A stretch of DNA of 50,777 bases from Bradyrhizobium sp. NAS96.2 (GTDB taxonomy: Bacteria > Pseudomonadota > Alphaproteobacteria > Rhizobiales > Xanthobacteraceae). The notes under the pieces are model-generated. The model was not told the origin of the DNA, searched no databases, and was given only the letters and a program-made list of their open reading frames with translations. The stretch is from contig NZ_LGHK01000036.1 in assembly GCF_001908235.1 (NCBI RefSeq), positions 1 through 50,777 on the forward strand, given 5' to 3'. Within the stretch, counting starts at the first letter, position 1, and each line of letters opens with the position of its first letter. This document shows positions 40,968 through 50,777 of this stretch, piece by piece. A program made the translations under genes and the position numbers.

Positions 40968-41705
40968 CTACGACCGGAACAGGCGGCGATAGAGTCCGGG
41001 CTCGCGGGACATCCTGTTGGACAGTTCCTGCGCGCGCGATGTTTCATCCGGCGTCATCGCGGCGGTCTGCGCGACCCAGTTTTCGCGCTTCACCGGGAAG
41101 CATTGCGCAACCGGCGTGCCCTTGGGCAAGACGCCGTTGAAATTGGTGTCGTGCCAGCGCGCCGGGAAATGAACCCAGCCGTCGCGAAACAGGTCGCAAT
41201 CGACAAGGCCGGTCAGCGTGGTGAACGGCAGGTCGAACCGATTGACCGGATGCGTGAAGAACAGCGAGTAGCCCGCCGGCGCCTCGATGGTCCACAGATT
41301 GACGAACTTGATGAGGAAGCGGTCCGGCTCGAACAGCGGCGAGCCGGCCACCTGGCTTTCGTCGTGGAATCCGATCGGCGAGCGCGGGAATTCGAGCGCG
41401 CCCCCGGCCGGAAGATCGTTGTCCCACGTCATCTCGCCGTTCTCGACCTTGAGATCGCAGACCAGCGGCAGCAGGAAACCTGACGTCATCGCATCGACGA
41501 ATGGCGGGCAGCGCTTGACGGTATCCTCCTCGCGATTGCTCATCGCATTGAAGGCTTGCGTCGGCATCGCCTTGAGCCATCCGGGAAGACCCATCGACGC
41601 CGGCACTGGCTCCGGAATCTTGCCCTCGAGCTCCGCCGGGCAGCGGAATCTGATGGTTATCGCTTCGTTGTTGTTGGACACGGTTTTGGTCCCTGGTTCG
41701 TTCAA
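40968..41705 (-). CDS. Hypothetical protein, possibly DUF6065-like
   Basis: 245 residues, soluble, without a signal peptide. It opens with an Asn/Ile segment (SNNNEAITIRFRCPAELEGK), then PEPVPASMGLPGWLKAMPTQ, TVKRCPPFVDAMTSGFLLPL, and a conserved-looking core with KFVNLWTIEAPAGYSLFFTH, FTTLTGLVDCDLFRDGW and VHFPARWHDTNFNGVLPKGT. The ordered strand pattern (WIHFP, GTPVAQCFP) resembles the DUF6065 group as I remember it, some of whose members sit near peptide-modifying genes. Function unknown. Confidence 0.7.
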   Translation of the reverse strand: MNEPGTKTVSNNNEAITIRFRCPAELEGKIPEPVPASMGLPGWLKAMPTQAFNAMSNREEDTVKRCPPFVDAMTSGFLLPLVCDLKVENGEMTWDNDLPAGGALEFPRSPIGFHDESQVAGSPLFEPDRFLIKFVNLWTIEAPAGYSLFFTHPVNRFDLPFTTLTGLVDCDLFRDGWVHFPARWHDTNFNGVLPKGTPVAQCFPVKRENWVAQTAAMTPDETSRAQELSNRMSREPGLYRRLFRS

Positions 41706-42003
41706 TATCGGCGGCGCCGCCGCGCCAGTCGGTGCTGATCTAGCACGCGATGCCGGGGCGGAGAAAGCAATCGCGCCTGTCGCGAAGCGCCCCGCGGTCT
41801 GGAGCTATAAGTTGTTGTTATCATGACGGATAAGGCAAGTCCTCGATTCCCGGTGCGGCGTGCATTCCGATCCGGCTTTTCCGCGTCTTTCAGCTCGTCA
41901 GTGTGCAAGACTTTGCCGATAGGCATTGGCTTTCGATGTTTGTCGGGCGCATCATGGCTGGTGTCGCTGACGACAGGATTTTCAGCAGGTAACGGAGGGA
42001 CCA

Positions 42004-43548
<1,545 letters not shown>

Positions 43549-43629
43549 GAGCAGGCGTTACGTCTCGGGCTTGTCGCGGGCGTCTACGCCTATTCTACGC
43601 CTTTAATGCCGCCTGCGGAAAAGATGCAG

Positions 43630-43652
43630 ATGGCCGGGCCAAGCCCGGCCAT
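43630..43652. repeat. Perfect 10-bp-arm hairpin between convergent genes
   Basis: Arms ATGGCCGGGC (43630-43639) and GCCCGGCCAT (43643-43652) around CAA. No T-run. Placed between aspA and the di-heme cytochrome gene; could be a short relic of a dispersed palindrome. Confidence 0.8.
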
Positions 43653-43679
43653 GACGGCAGGTGTGTTGACCGGCGGCGG

Positions 43680-45515
43680 CTACAGCGTCTTGATGAACTC
43701 GATCAGCGCGCGGCGCTCGTCTTCCTTCAGCTCCGGCCCGATCACGCCGAGGCGCTTCTCGTTCGAGAATTCGTGGCCGGAATTGCTGTTGCCGCGCTTG
43801 GTGGTGTCGAGCAGGAAGGCGTTCTTGACCTTGTCCTTCCAAACATAGCCGAGATCCTTGGGATCATACTCACGGCTGCCGAGATAGAAGGTCGAGGGAC
43901 GGTCCTTTATCGGCGACAGCAGCGCGTAGATGGTCGGCACCGATCCGTTGTGCAGGTAGGGCGGGGTCGCCCAGATGCCGTTGAGCGGCCGGACCTTGTA
44001 GGCGAGCGGCGCCTGGATCTCGTTCGGCCGGTAGCCGTTGATGCGCTTGCGATCCTCGGCCGGGATCTTGTTCTGGTCGTACCAGTAGTCGACCGTCTTC
44101 TCGACCAGTTCGCCGAGCGCCGGTCCGAAGCCGCCGTCCTTGATGTTCAGATTGGCCGGCGTCTCGACGGTGCGGCTCGCAAGACCTTCGGCCTGTGCGC
44201 TGTCGGTGCCGATATGGCTGATCGGGATCATCTCGACGTCGAGCAGCGGCTGGCCGGCGTCGTTCTTGATCCAGCGCTTCTTGTCCTTGAACAACGCAAA
44301 GGCCTCGCTTGCGGGCAGCGCCTTGCTGTCGATCGCGGGGCCATGGCAGCCCTGGCAGTGCGTCTTGTAGAGCTCGCCACCCTTCTTCGCGAGATCCATG
44401 TTGATCTGCGGCAGGATGTTCTCCGGCCATTTCGGCGATGCCAGGCCGCCAAAGCCCTTGTCCTCGCTGGGCGGCTCGCCGGCGATCATCCGCTCCATCT
44501 CATGCAGCACGTCGATCCGCGCGCTCGATTTGAACAGGCCCCTGGATTCATCGAGCAGATTGAGCTCGGCACTGACGCCGAGCGCCTCGCCGGCATTGCG
44601 CACCATCGGCTGCATGATCGAGCCGTCATACTGCACCCAGCTGAACCACGGCGCGTTCCAGATCCGCGGGAAATGCACCGGCGCCGAGTGCGAGGCATAG
44701 TTGTTGGGATTGTTCAGGTCGATCGAGAACACCTGGTTGCCGATCCGGTTGAGCGCGTCGAGCCGCGCATAGCCTTCCTCGACGCTGTTGGCGGCGACCT
44801 TGCCCTCCAGCGCATTGATGTTGGCGTATTGCTTCAGCACGAGATCGAGCTGGCCGCGCAGTGCCATGCGCTCGTCGAGGCTGGCCTCCTTGCCGAGGAT
44901 CGCCTCGGCAAAGCGCGCGAAGCGGCCGGGCCAGAACCGGGTCAGCAGCAGCGAGACGCCGACGCTCTTCTGGAATTCGAACAGATTGGTGTTGGCCGGT
45001 CCGCCGTCGATCACGATCTCGGTGCCGCGATAGCTGAAGCTTCCGGTGTGGCAGGCAGAGCAGGTCAGTCCGACGCCGTTCATGTCGGCCTTGCTGTGCG
45101 GGTTACGCCAGGGCGCGCCGCTGGCATCGGCCATCGGGCCGCTCGGCGCAAAGCCGATCGGCAGCGGATCGGGGCTGCCTGGGATCACGGTGTCGGGAAT
45201 AAAGCCGAAGCGGCCGAGATAATTGGTCTCGCTGAGCTTCGGCGCCGCCGTGAACGGCGGCCACACCGTCGGTTGCTCCAGCGCCATGAACCATTCAAGG
45301 GGAATGCCGAAAGTCCGCGTGCCCTGGTCGGCGTGATAGAACCAGCGCAGCCGCTCTGCGCTGACATTCTGATCCAGCCATACGGTTTTTGCCGGCGGCT
45401 GGTAGTCGACGACCTTGACGCGGAAGCCGCTCGTCACCGTCTCGATATCGTCCTTGAAGTAGAGGACGCCGGCGACAATCAACAGTCCGATGAAAAAGAT
45501 CGTCTTGCGAGGCAT
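43680..45515 (-). CDS. RoxA-like di-heme c-type cytochrome
   Basis: 611 residues. The N-terminal hydrophobic segment (TIFFIGLLIVAGVLYF) is an anchor or uncleaved signal. Two heme motifs are visible: CSACH at 152-156 and CQGCH at 387-391. The spacing and the C-terminal motif YLHNGSVPTIYALLSP match the di-heme cytochrome c peroxidase superfamily, especially the rubber-oxygenase RoxA branch. Aromatic residues (NAPWFSWVQYDG, 287-298) fall where RoxA-like proteins carry an aromatic residue near the active heme. A peroxidase or oxygenase acting on hydrophobic molecules in the periplasm is inferred. It stands alone. Confidence 0.87.
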   Translation of the reverse strand: MPRKTIFFIGLLIVAGVLYFKDDIETVTSGFRVKVVDYQPPAKTVWLDQNVSAERLRWFYHADQGTRTFGIPLEWFMALEQPTVWPPFTAAPKLSETNYLGRFGFIPDTVIPGSPDPLPIGFAPSGPMADASGAPWRNPHSKADMNGVGLTCSACHTGSFSYRGTEIVIDGGPANTNLFEFQKSVGVSLLLTRFWPGRFARFAEAILGKEASLDERMALRGQLDLVLKQYANINALEGKVAANSVEEGYARLDALNRIGNQVFSIDLNNPNNYASHSAPVHFPRIWNAPWFSWVQYDGSIMQPMVRNAGEALGVSAELNLLDESRGLFKSSARIDVLHEMERMIAGEPPSEDKGFGGLASPKWPENILPQINMDLAKKGGELYKTHCQGCHGPAIDSKALPASEAFALFKDKKRWIKNDAGQPLLDVEMIPISHIGTDSAQAEGLASRTVETPANLNIKDGGFGPALGELVEKTVDYWYDQNKIPAEDRKRINGYRPNEIQAPLAYKVRPLNGIWATPPYLHNGSVPTIYALLSPIKDRPSTFYLGSREYDPKDLGYVWKDKVKNAFLLDTTKRGNSNSGHEFSNEKRLGVIGPELKEDERRALIEFIKTL

Positions 45516-45789
45516 GCCCCGTCCCCCGATTCGCGGTACCCGCGCGTCATATTGCTGAGATGTTAAAAATCGCCGAAATAGGTTCGCGTTAAGCGTGTGT
45601 CGTGTCGTGCACTATCCCATAGCGGCGCCGCTTGGTCTACCAACGGAAATGTTGCCAAAGAAATGTTGCAAAGGAAATTTTGATTGGCTGTGAGCCAGTT
45701 CACTTGCGGCGTGCTCTCCTCGGCGGCATTTGCGCGCATCGGCGCCGGCGGCTAGAAATGCCGGAGCAACAATTCTTCGAGATGTCATC

Positions 45790-46470
<681 letters not shown>

Positions 46471-46476
46471 ATTTCT

Positions 46477-46562
46477 GTAGCCCGGATGGAGCGAAGCGCA
46501 ATCCGGGTTGTCTTTCCACTTGCGAAACCGTCCCGGATTGCGCTTCGCTCCATCCGGGCTAC
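46477..46562. repeat. Palindromic repeat family A, copy 4
   Basis: Same arms as the copy at 3037 (GTAGCCCGGATGGAGCGAAG and CATCCGGGCTAC), in the gap between two convergent genes, 7 bp from both stops. Confidence 0.9.
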
Positions 46563-46568
46563 GTTCGA

Positions 46569-47348
46569 TCAAGTTGGCGCGCCGCCGTAGATGCGGTCGC
46601 GCAGGCGGCGCATGCCGGACAGCCAACGTTCGCGATTGGTGGCCTTGCGCTGCATGTATTCCTGCACCTGGTGATGGGAGAGAATCAGGAAGCGTTCCTC
46701 GGCCATCGCTTCGATCACCATCCGCGCAACTTCGCCCGGTTGCAGCACGCCGTCGACGCGCGCCGCGCTCGGGCCCGGCGTCGTCATGCCGGTTTGCACC
46801 GATTGCGGGCAGAGCACGGAGACGCGGATGCCGCGATCGCCATACTGGATGGCGAGATGTTCAGCCAGCGCGACCGCGGCATTCTTGGTCACGCCGTAGG
46901 GCATCGAGTTCAGCGAGGCCAACAGCCCCGCGGCCGATGCGGTGTTGATGAGATAACCGGAACCGCGCGCGAGCATGCCGGGCACCAGCGCGCGCGCGGC
47001 GAACACGTGGCTCATCACATGCACACGCCAGCTCACGTCCCAGTCGGCATCGGATGCGGTTTCCTGTCCCTTGCGCGACAGTCCGGCATTGGAGAAGAAC
47101 ACGTCGACCGGACCATATTTGTCCTCGGCGGCGGCGATCAGGGCCTTGATGTCCTCCTCCAGCCCGACATCGGCGGTGACCGCGAGCCCGTCGATATCGC
47201 CGGCGACGCTGGCGAGCCGGTCGCGCGAGGTCTTGAGGTCGGCGACCACAACGCCGCGCGCGCCGGCCTCTGCATAGGCTCGCGCCACCGCTTCGCCGAT
47301 CCCGCTCGCGCCGCCGGTGACGACGCAGACCTTGTCCTTGATTTGCAT
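46569..47348 (-). CDS. SDR-family oxidoreductase
   Basis: 259 residues. Cofactor loop TGGASGIGEAVARAYAEAGA, Asp at the end of the second strand (VVVADLKTS) pointing to NAD, FFSNAGLS, catalytic Ser in LINTASAAGLLA and Tyr-Lys in MPYGVTKNAAVAL. The C-terminal part is longer than minimal (REVARMVIEAMAEERFLILS, HHQVQEYMQRKATNRERWLS), with a typical SDR end. Substrate unknown. It lies downstream of the ketopantoate reductase-like gene with a 39-bp gap and is probably co-transcribed with it. Confidence 0.92.
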   Translation of the reverse strand: MQIKDKVCVVTGGASGIGEAVARAYAEAGARGVVVADLKTSRDRLASVAGDIDGLAVTADVGLEEDIKALIAAAEDKYGPVDVFFSNAGLSRKGQETASDADWDVSWRVHVMSHVFAARALVPGMLARGSGYLINTASAAGLLASLNSMPYGVTKNAAVALAEHLAIQYGDRGIRVSVLCPQSVQTGMTTPGPSAARVDGVLQPGEVARMVIEAMAEERFLILSHHQVQEYMQRKATNRERWLSGMRRLRDRIYGGAPT

Positions 47349-47387
47349 GGTTCGATATCCCTGCTTGTTATCGCCGTGGGCGGATTG

Positions 47388-48362
47388 TCAGTCCTGATAG
47401 AGTCCCTTGTCACGCGCCTTCTGGATTGCCAGCGAGGCCATCAGGTCGAGCATCGGGGTCGCGATGTCGGCTGCGCGGGCAAACGCCGCGGGTGCGCGGA
47501 CCAGCACGTCGATCTCCATGGCGCGGCCGAGCTCATAATCCTGCAGGATCGACGGCTTGTGGTCCGGTGCCGGCCCCGAGCGGGTGACGCGCTTGACCTC
47601 GGGGATGTAGTGCGTCGCCACCGCATTGGCCTCGTCGAGCAGGCGCGGGATCACGTCCTGCATGTCAGGATCGTCGCGGACGCCGCGGGCGGTCAGTCCG
47701 GTCAGCAGGCAGAGCACGGACATCGACATGTTGGTGAGCAGCTTCGACCAGATCGTCTCGCGGATCTGCTTGACCTCGGGCGATTCGATCGCGGCGTCGT
47801 TCAGCGCCGCGCGCAGCCGGGCGATGCGCTCGCTCCGGCGATCGTCGCATTCGCCGATCAGGAGGCGGTTGCGATCCGGCGACAGGTTCACCACCACGCC
47901 GGGCGCGATCACCTCGTTGGAGGAGAAGATCACGCCGCCGATGACGCGCTCCTTCGGAAGGGCGCTGCGCAAGCGTCCGCCGGGATCGAGGAAGCCGAGA
48001 TCGGGAATCGCGGGATGCTGCGGCGGCAGGCCGAGTCCGTACCACCAGGGAATGCCGTTCTGCGCGAACACGATCGACGTATCGCGCTCAAGCAATGGCG
48101 GGAGGGCGGTTGCGAGCGCACTGACGCCGGTTGCCTTCAGCGTGCTGATGACGACGTCCTGCGGCCCCAGCTCGGCAGGATCGGCCGATGCCTTTACTTT
48201 CGCCGTGACGCTGCTGTCGCCGACCCTCAGCGTCAGCCCTTTGGTCCTGACCGCGTCGAGATGCGGCCCGCGCATCACGCAGGACACATCGTGGCCGGCG
48301 CGTGCCAGCCGGACCGCGAAATGGCTGCCGACGGCGCCCGCGCCGAAAATGCAAATACGCAT
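47388..48362 (-). CDS. 2-dehydropantoate 2-reductase-like protein (second paralogue)
   Basis: 324 residues from ATG 48362. Rossmann start IFGAGAVGSHFAVRLARAG, DVVISTLKATGVSALATALP, FAQNGIPWWYGLG, and the catalytic region TIWSKLLTNMSMSVLCLLTG with the Lys. The end KPSILQDYELGRAMEIDVLV carries the Ser/Asp region of PanE-like enzymes. It differs from the paralogue at 27817 in the WWYG loop, suggesting a different 2-keto acid. Followed by an SDR gene; both are on the minus strand. The divergent enoyl-CoA hydratase starts 167 bp away. Confidence 0.9.
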   Translation of the reverse strand: MRICIFGAGAVGSHFAVRLARAGHDVSCVMRGPHLDAVRTKGLTLRVGDSSVTAKVKASADPAELGPQDVVISTLKATGVSALATALPPLLERDTSIVFAQNGIPWWYGLGLPPQHPAIPDLGFLDPGGRLRSALPKERVIGGVIFSSNEVIAPGVVVNLSPDRNRLLIGECDDRRSERIARLRAALNDAAIESPEVKQIRETIWSKLLTNMSMSVLCLLTGLTARGVRDDPDMQDVIPRLLDEANAVATHYIPEVKRVTRSGPAPDHKPSILQDYELGRAMEIDVLVRAPAAFARAADIATPMLDLMASLAIQKARDKGLYQD

Positions 48363-48529
48363 CAGTGGAACTGGTCCTTGCAACGTGCCGCGTCAGTTTC
48401 CACAAGCGCGGGGCATCGCGCAACCCGTCATGCACGCGGCGCGGCCGCGCGCGCTCGAAAGTGATGGATCAAGGCCCTTCCTCTCGCCATAGTGCTGATA
48501 ACAGCAATGCCGAACGAGGGAGATACGTC

Positions 48530-49330
48530 ATGTCGGCCAGCCCAGTCCTGTGGAGCCTCGATGCGCGCGGGGTCGCGACCGTCACGCTGAACAGGCCCGA
48601 GGTCAACAATGCCTATGACGGCGCGCTGATTGCGGGCGTGCTGGCCGCGATCGACGATCTCTCGACCAAGCCGGTCCGTGTCGTCGTGCTCAAAGGCAAC
48701 GGCAAGCATTTCCAGGCCGGCGCCGATTTGAAATGGATCAACGGCGTGCGGCCGAAATCAGTGGAGGAGAACGAGGTGGCGTCGCGCGCCACCTTCGAGG
48801 CGGTGCAGCGCCTCAACACGCTGCCGGTGCCGACGGTGGCGTTGGTGCAGGGCGGCTGCTTCGGCGGCGGCACCGGTGTGATCTCGGCCTGCGATATCGT
48901 GATCGCGGCCGACAACGCGCTGTTCTCGATCACCGAGGTGCGCTGGGGTCTGACCGCCGCGATCATCATCCCGCAGCTCTGCGATGCGATCGGCGTCCGC
49001 CAGGTGCGGCGCTACGCGCTGACCGGCGAACGGTTCGGCGCGGAGGATGCGCGCCGCATCGGCCTCGTCCACGAGGTAGTGCCATTAGCCGATCTCGAAA
49101 GCGCCGGCGCCAAGGTCGTGGAGCAGCTGCTCGGCAATGCCCCGGACGCGCTGGCCGAGACCAAGAAGCTCGCGATGGAGAGCTCGTTCGGCGGCATGTC
49201 CGTCGACGATGCGGCCTATAAGCGCCTCGTTCATCTGCACTCGGCCAAGCGGCAGACCGCCGAGGCGGCCGAAGGGCTTGCCTCCTTTGCCGAGAAGCGC
49301 GCCGGCCGCTGGGGCGGCGGCGGGGCGTAA
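48530..49330 (+). CDS. Enoyl-CoA hydratase, methylglutaconyl-CoA hydratase-like
   Basis: 266 residues from ATG 48530 with GAGGGAG upstream. Crotonase fold: VTLNRPEVNNAYDGALIAGV, KGNGKHFQAGADLKWINGV and QGGCFGGGTGVISACDIVIA. The first Glu position is Gly, but a Glu in ALFSITEVRWGLTAAIIIPQ matches the second catalytic Glu. The ADLKW motif and the GLTAAI loop resemble AUH/methylglutaconyl-CoA hydratases used in leucine and isoprenoid degradation. No other leucine-pathway genes are next to it, so the assignment is tentative at the substrate level. Confidence 0.9.
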   Translation: MSASPVLWSLDARGVATVTLNRPEVNNAYDGALIAGVLAAIDDLSTKPVRVVVLKGNGKHFQAGADLKWINGVRPKSVEENEVASRATFEAVQRLNTLPVPTVALVQGGCFGGGTGVISACDIVIAADNALFSITEVRWGLTAAIIIPQLCDAIGVRQVRRYALTGERFGAEDARRIGLVHEVVPLADLESAGAKVVEQLLGNAPDALAETKKLAMESSFGGMSVDDAAYKRLVHLHSAKRQTAEAAEGLASFAEKRAGRWGGGGA

Positions 49331-49345
49331 GCGCTGCCGCGTCGC

Positions 49346-49609
49346 TCAGCAGCCGCGGCATATGCCGCGCATGCTGCGATAGACCTCTTCGTCGTCGCGC
49401 CGCATCTGCTGTAGCGATTCGAACGTCTTCGCTTCGCTTGACTGCGTGATCGTGGGCGCAGGCTTGCGTTTGGCCGCCAGCTCCTCCTCCTGCCGATGGT
49501 AGCAGGCCTCGCGCTCCGCCTTGGCCTCGATGAAGCGGCAGGTCTCGATCGCCGCCGCGGGTGTCGCGACGATGATGAGGCCAAGCGAAGCTGATACTAG
49601 GCGTTTCAA
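49346..49609 (-). CDS. Small secreted Cys-containing protein
   Basis: 87 residues from TTG 49609, with AAGGA about 9 bp upstream. A signal peptide (RLVSASLGLIIVATPAAA) precedes mature IETCRFIEAKAEREACYHRQ, with a Cys pair in the first helix and a second pair at the end (GICRGC). The centre is a charged helix. The family is unnamed but of the kind common in Bradyrhizobiaceae. Probably a disulfide-bonded periplasmic helical hairpin; function unknown. Longer frames upstream to 50083 overlap the LysR gene and are not credible. Confidence 0.72.
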   Translation of the reverse strand: MKRLVSASLGLIIVATPAAAIETCRFIEAKAEREACYHRQEEELAAKRKPAPTITQSSEAKTFESLQQMRRDDEEVYRSMRGICRGC

Positions 49610-49671
49610 GCGGGCGATCCTTTCGCGTCCTTGTCTCAGGTGGGCGTGCGCGGGGCAAGGCTGCCGTCGCG

Positions 49672-50556
49672 TCACAGCGACTGCGACAGGGACTTTTTCA
49701 AGGTCTTCAGCAGCGCCTGCACGGCGGCGGCATTGATGCGGCGTTCGGGAACGGCGGCCTTCACCCACAGTTCCGGGATCGGAAACTCGGTGAGGATCGG
49801 CTGCAGCCCGCCGTCGCGCAGCGCGTCGGCGACCAGATAATGCGAGAGCAGCGCAATGCCGTTGCCGGCGATCGCGCTTTGCGTCAGCACGCGGCCCTCG
49901 TTCGAGGAGAGAATCGGGCGGACCTGGATATTGATGCGGCCGCGCGGCCCCTCGAACGGCCATTCCGAGCCGGTCGGGAGGAAACTGAGGCAGCGATGAT
50001 CGACCAGGTCGCGCGGGTGCTTCGGCGTGCCGTGCTTCCTGAGATACGCCGGTGAGGCGCACAATAGCCGCGGCAGCCGGCACAGCGGCTCGTCGACCAC
50101 GCCGCCGAACGAATGCGGGAAGGCGCCGATCGCAATGTCAAAGCCTTCGGTCACCGGATCGACCGGGCGGTCGATCATCACGATCTCGAGCTTCACGCTC
50201 GGATTGTGCCGCTGGAAGATGGTGAAGGCATCGGCGAGCCGCGCCACCGTCAGCGAGGTCGGCGCCTTGACGCGCAGATGATCGGTGAGATCGCGCTGCT
50301 TCTCGCCCATCCGCGACAGGAGATCGCCGACATCGGCAACCACGCCGCGGGCGCGATGCACATATTGCTGGCCGGCCTCGGTCAGCCGCAATTGCCGGGT
50401 CGAGCGGTGGAACAGCGCGGTGCCGATCCGCTCCTCGAGCTGGGTGACGCGCTTGGCGACGACCGATGTCGCGACGTTGAGCTTGCGCGCCGCGGCCGAG
50501 AAGCCGCCGGCGTCGGCGGTGGCAAGGAAGGCCTCGAGGTTGACCAGCGTATCCAT
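49672..50556 (-). CDS. LysR-family transcriptional regulator
   Basis: 294 residues from ATG 50556. N-terminal winged HTH (LEAFLATADAGGFSAAARKL, NVATSVVAKRVTQLEERIGT, LFHRSTRQLRLTEAG) and a type 2 periplasmic-binding-like effector domain (DHLRVKAPTSLTVARLADAF, GFDIAIGAFPHSFGGVVDEP, SNEGRVLTQSAIAGNGIALL). It is of the CrgA-like subgroup. It is divergent from an FAD oxidoreductase; the 109-bp gap holds a palindrome suited to LysR binding, so it probably controls that gene. Confidence 0.93.
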   Translation of the reverse strand: MDTLVNLEAFLATADAGGFSAAARKLNVATSVVAKRVTQLEERIGTALFHRSTRQLRLTEAGQQYVHRARGVVADVGDLLSRMGEKQRDLTDHLRVKAPTSLTVARLADAFTIFQRHNPSVKLEIVMIDRPVDPVTEGFDIAIGAFPHSFGGVVDEPLCRLPRLLCASPAYLRKHGTPKHPRDLVDHRCLSFLPTGSEWPFEGPRGRINIQVRPILSSNEGRVLTQSAIAGNGIALLSHYLVADALRDGGLQPILTEFPIPELWVKAAVPERRINAAAVQALLKTLKKSLSQSL

Positions 50557-50604
50557 CTGCCCTGGACTTTTCTCGATTCGCGAAAGCTGATTACATAATT
50601 TGGT

Positions 50605-50621
50605 GGATTGTACTGCAATCC
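50605..50621. promoter_or_regulatory. LysR-type binding-site candidate
   Basis: GGATTG (50605-50610) and CAATCC (50616-50621) are complementary arms across a 5-bp spacer. They contain the ATTG-N5-CAAT arrangement of the T-N11-A LysR consensus, 45 bp before the FAD oxidoreductase start and 49 bp from the LysR start. Confidence 0.6.
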
Positions 50622-50665
50622 GCATCAATTCATAGTTGGCCCAATCAACTTTGTTCAGGGCGGAA

Positions 50666-50777
50666 ATGATGCGAGCGAGCACGATCGAAGAGCCTGCGCG
50701 GCAGGTGCCGGTCTATGGCGAATATGACGTGGTGGTGCTTGGCGGCGGACCGGCCGGCATCGCGGCCGCGGTCGGCG
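50666..50777 (+). CDS. FAD-dependent oxidoreductase (3' partial)
   Basis: Only the first ~37 residues are inside the window. They read MMRASTIEEPARQVPVYGEY, then DVVVLGGGPAGIAAAVG, a classic FAD-binding GxGxxG start. The leading ~17 residues before the fold are typical of the FAD-dependent oxidoreductase group that pairs with LysR genes. ATG 50666 or the adjacent ATG 50669. The function cannot be assigned from this fragment. Confidence 0.85.
   Translation, partial: MMRASTIEEPARQVPVYGEYDVVVLGGGPAGIAAAVG

Overview
The window is high-GC alphaproteobacterial chromosome, most likely Bradyrhizobium or a close relative. The grounds are a RegS/RegR-type redox pair next to a cyo quinol oxidase, a CarD-type regulator with a Lys/Ala-rich N-terminus, many fatty-acid and acyl-CoA genes, an orphan Liv-type binding protein, and several families of dispersed palindromic repeats between genes. 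The assignment rests on gene content and style, not on a database match. I see no prophage, insertion sequence, integrase or CRISPR array.

Layout. 1-2990: 3' end of a helicase with a basic tail, an S4 RNA-binding protein (TTG start), the seven-iron ferredoxin fdxA, carD with its own promoter and terminator, and a small unknown gene. 3037-10445: two palindromic repeats, then a minus-strand block that reads cyoABCD, SURF1, regS, regR, with most genes overlapping. This couples a quinol oxidase, its assembly factor and a redox-sensing two-component system. A perfect palindrome lies between cyoA and a divergent MFS transporter. 11872-15821: an outer-membrane-like protein, a small cytochrome c, an M48 metalloprotease lipoprotein, and a nuclease-like gene broken by a one-base frameshift. 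15975-26647: catabolic region with a Liv-type binding protein, three crotonase/VOC/acyl-CoA ligase genes, a crotonase with a two-subunit acyl-CoA dehydrogenase pair, a lactonase-like metallo-hydrolase and an SDR. 26724-34417: small envelope and stress proteins, a ketopantoate reductase-like gene, a CAP-domain protein, a LuxR-type regulator, and a TetR regulator divergent from a Baeyer-Villiger-type monooxygenase across a 10-bp-arm palindrome.

34536-40619: tRNA-Arg(CCU), then the most interesting cluster: a HAD-UbiA fusion, a DprE1-like oxidase and a DprE2-like reductase in tight order, with a convergent GT87-type membrane glycosyltransferase and a TPR protein. By homology to the mycobacterial pathway this looks like a route to polyprenyl-phosphoryl-arabinose and its transfer to an envelope glycan or signal molecule. 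40647-50777: repeats, a hypothetical protein, aspartate ammonia-lyase, a RoxA-like di-heme cytochrome, an alpha/beta hydrolase, an SDR, a second ketopantoate reductase-like gene, an enoyl-CoA hydratase, a small Cys-rich secreted protein, and a LysR regulator divergent from an FAD oxidoreductase cut by the window end.

At least seven palindromic repeat families sit between genes, several in multiple copies, often at gene ends.
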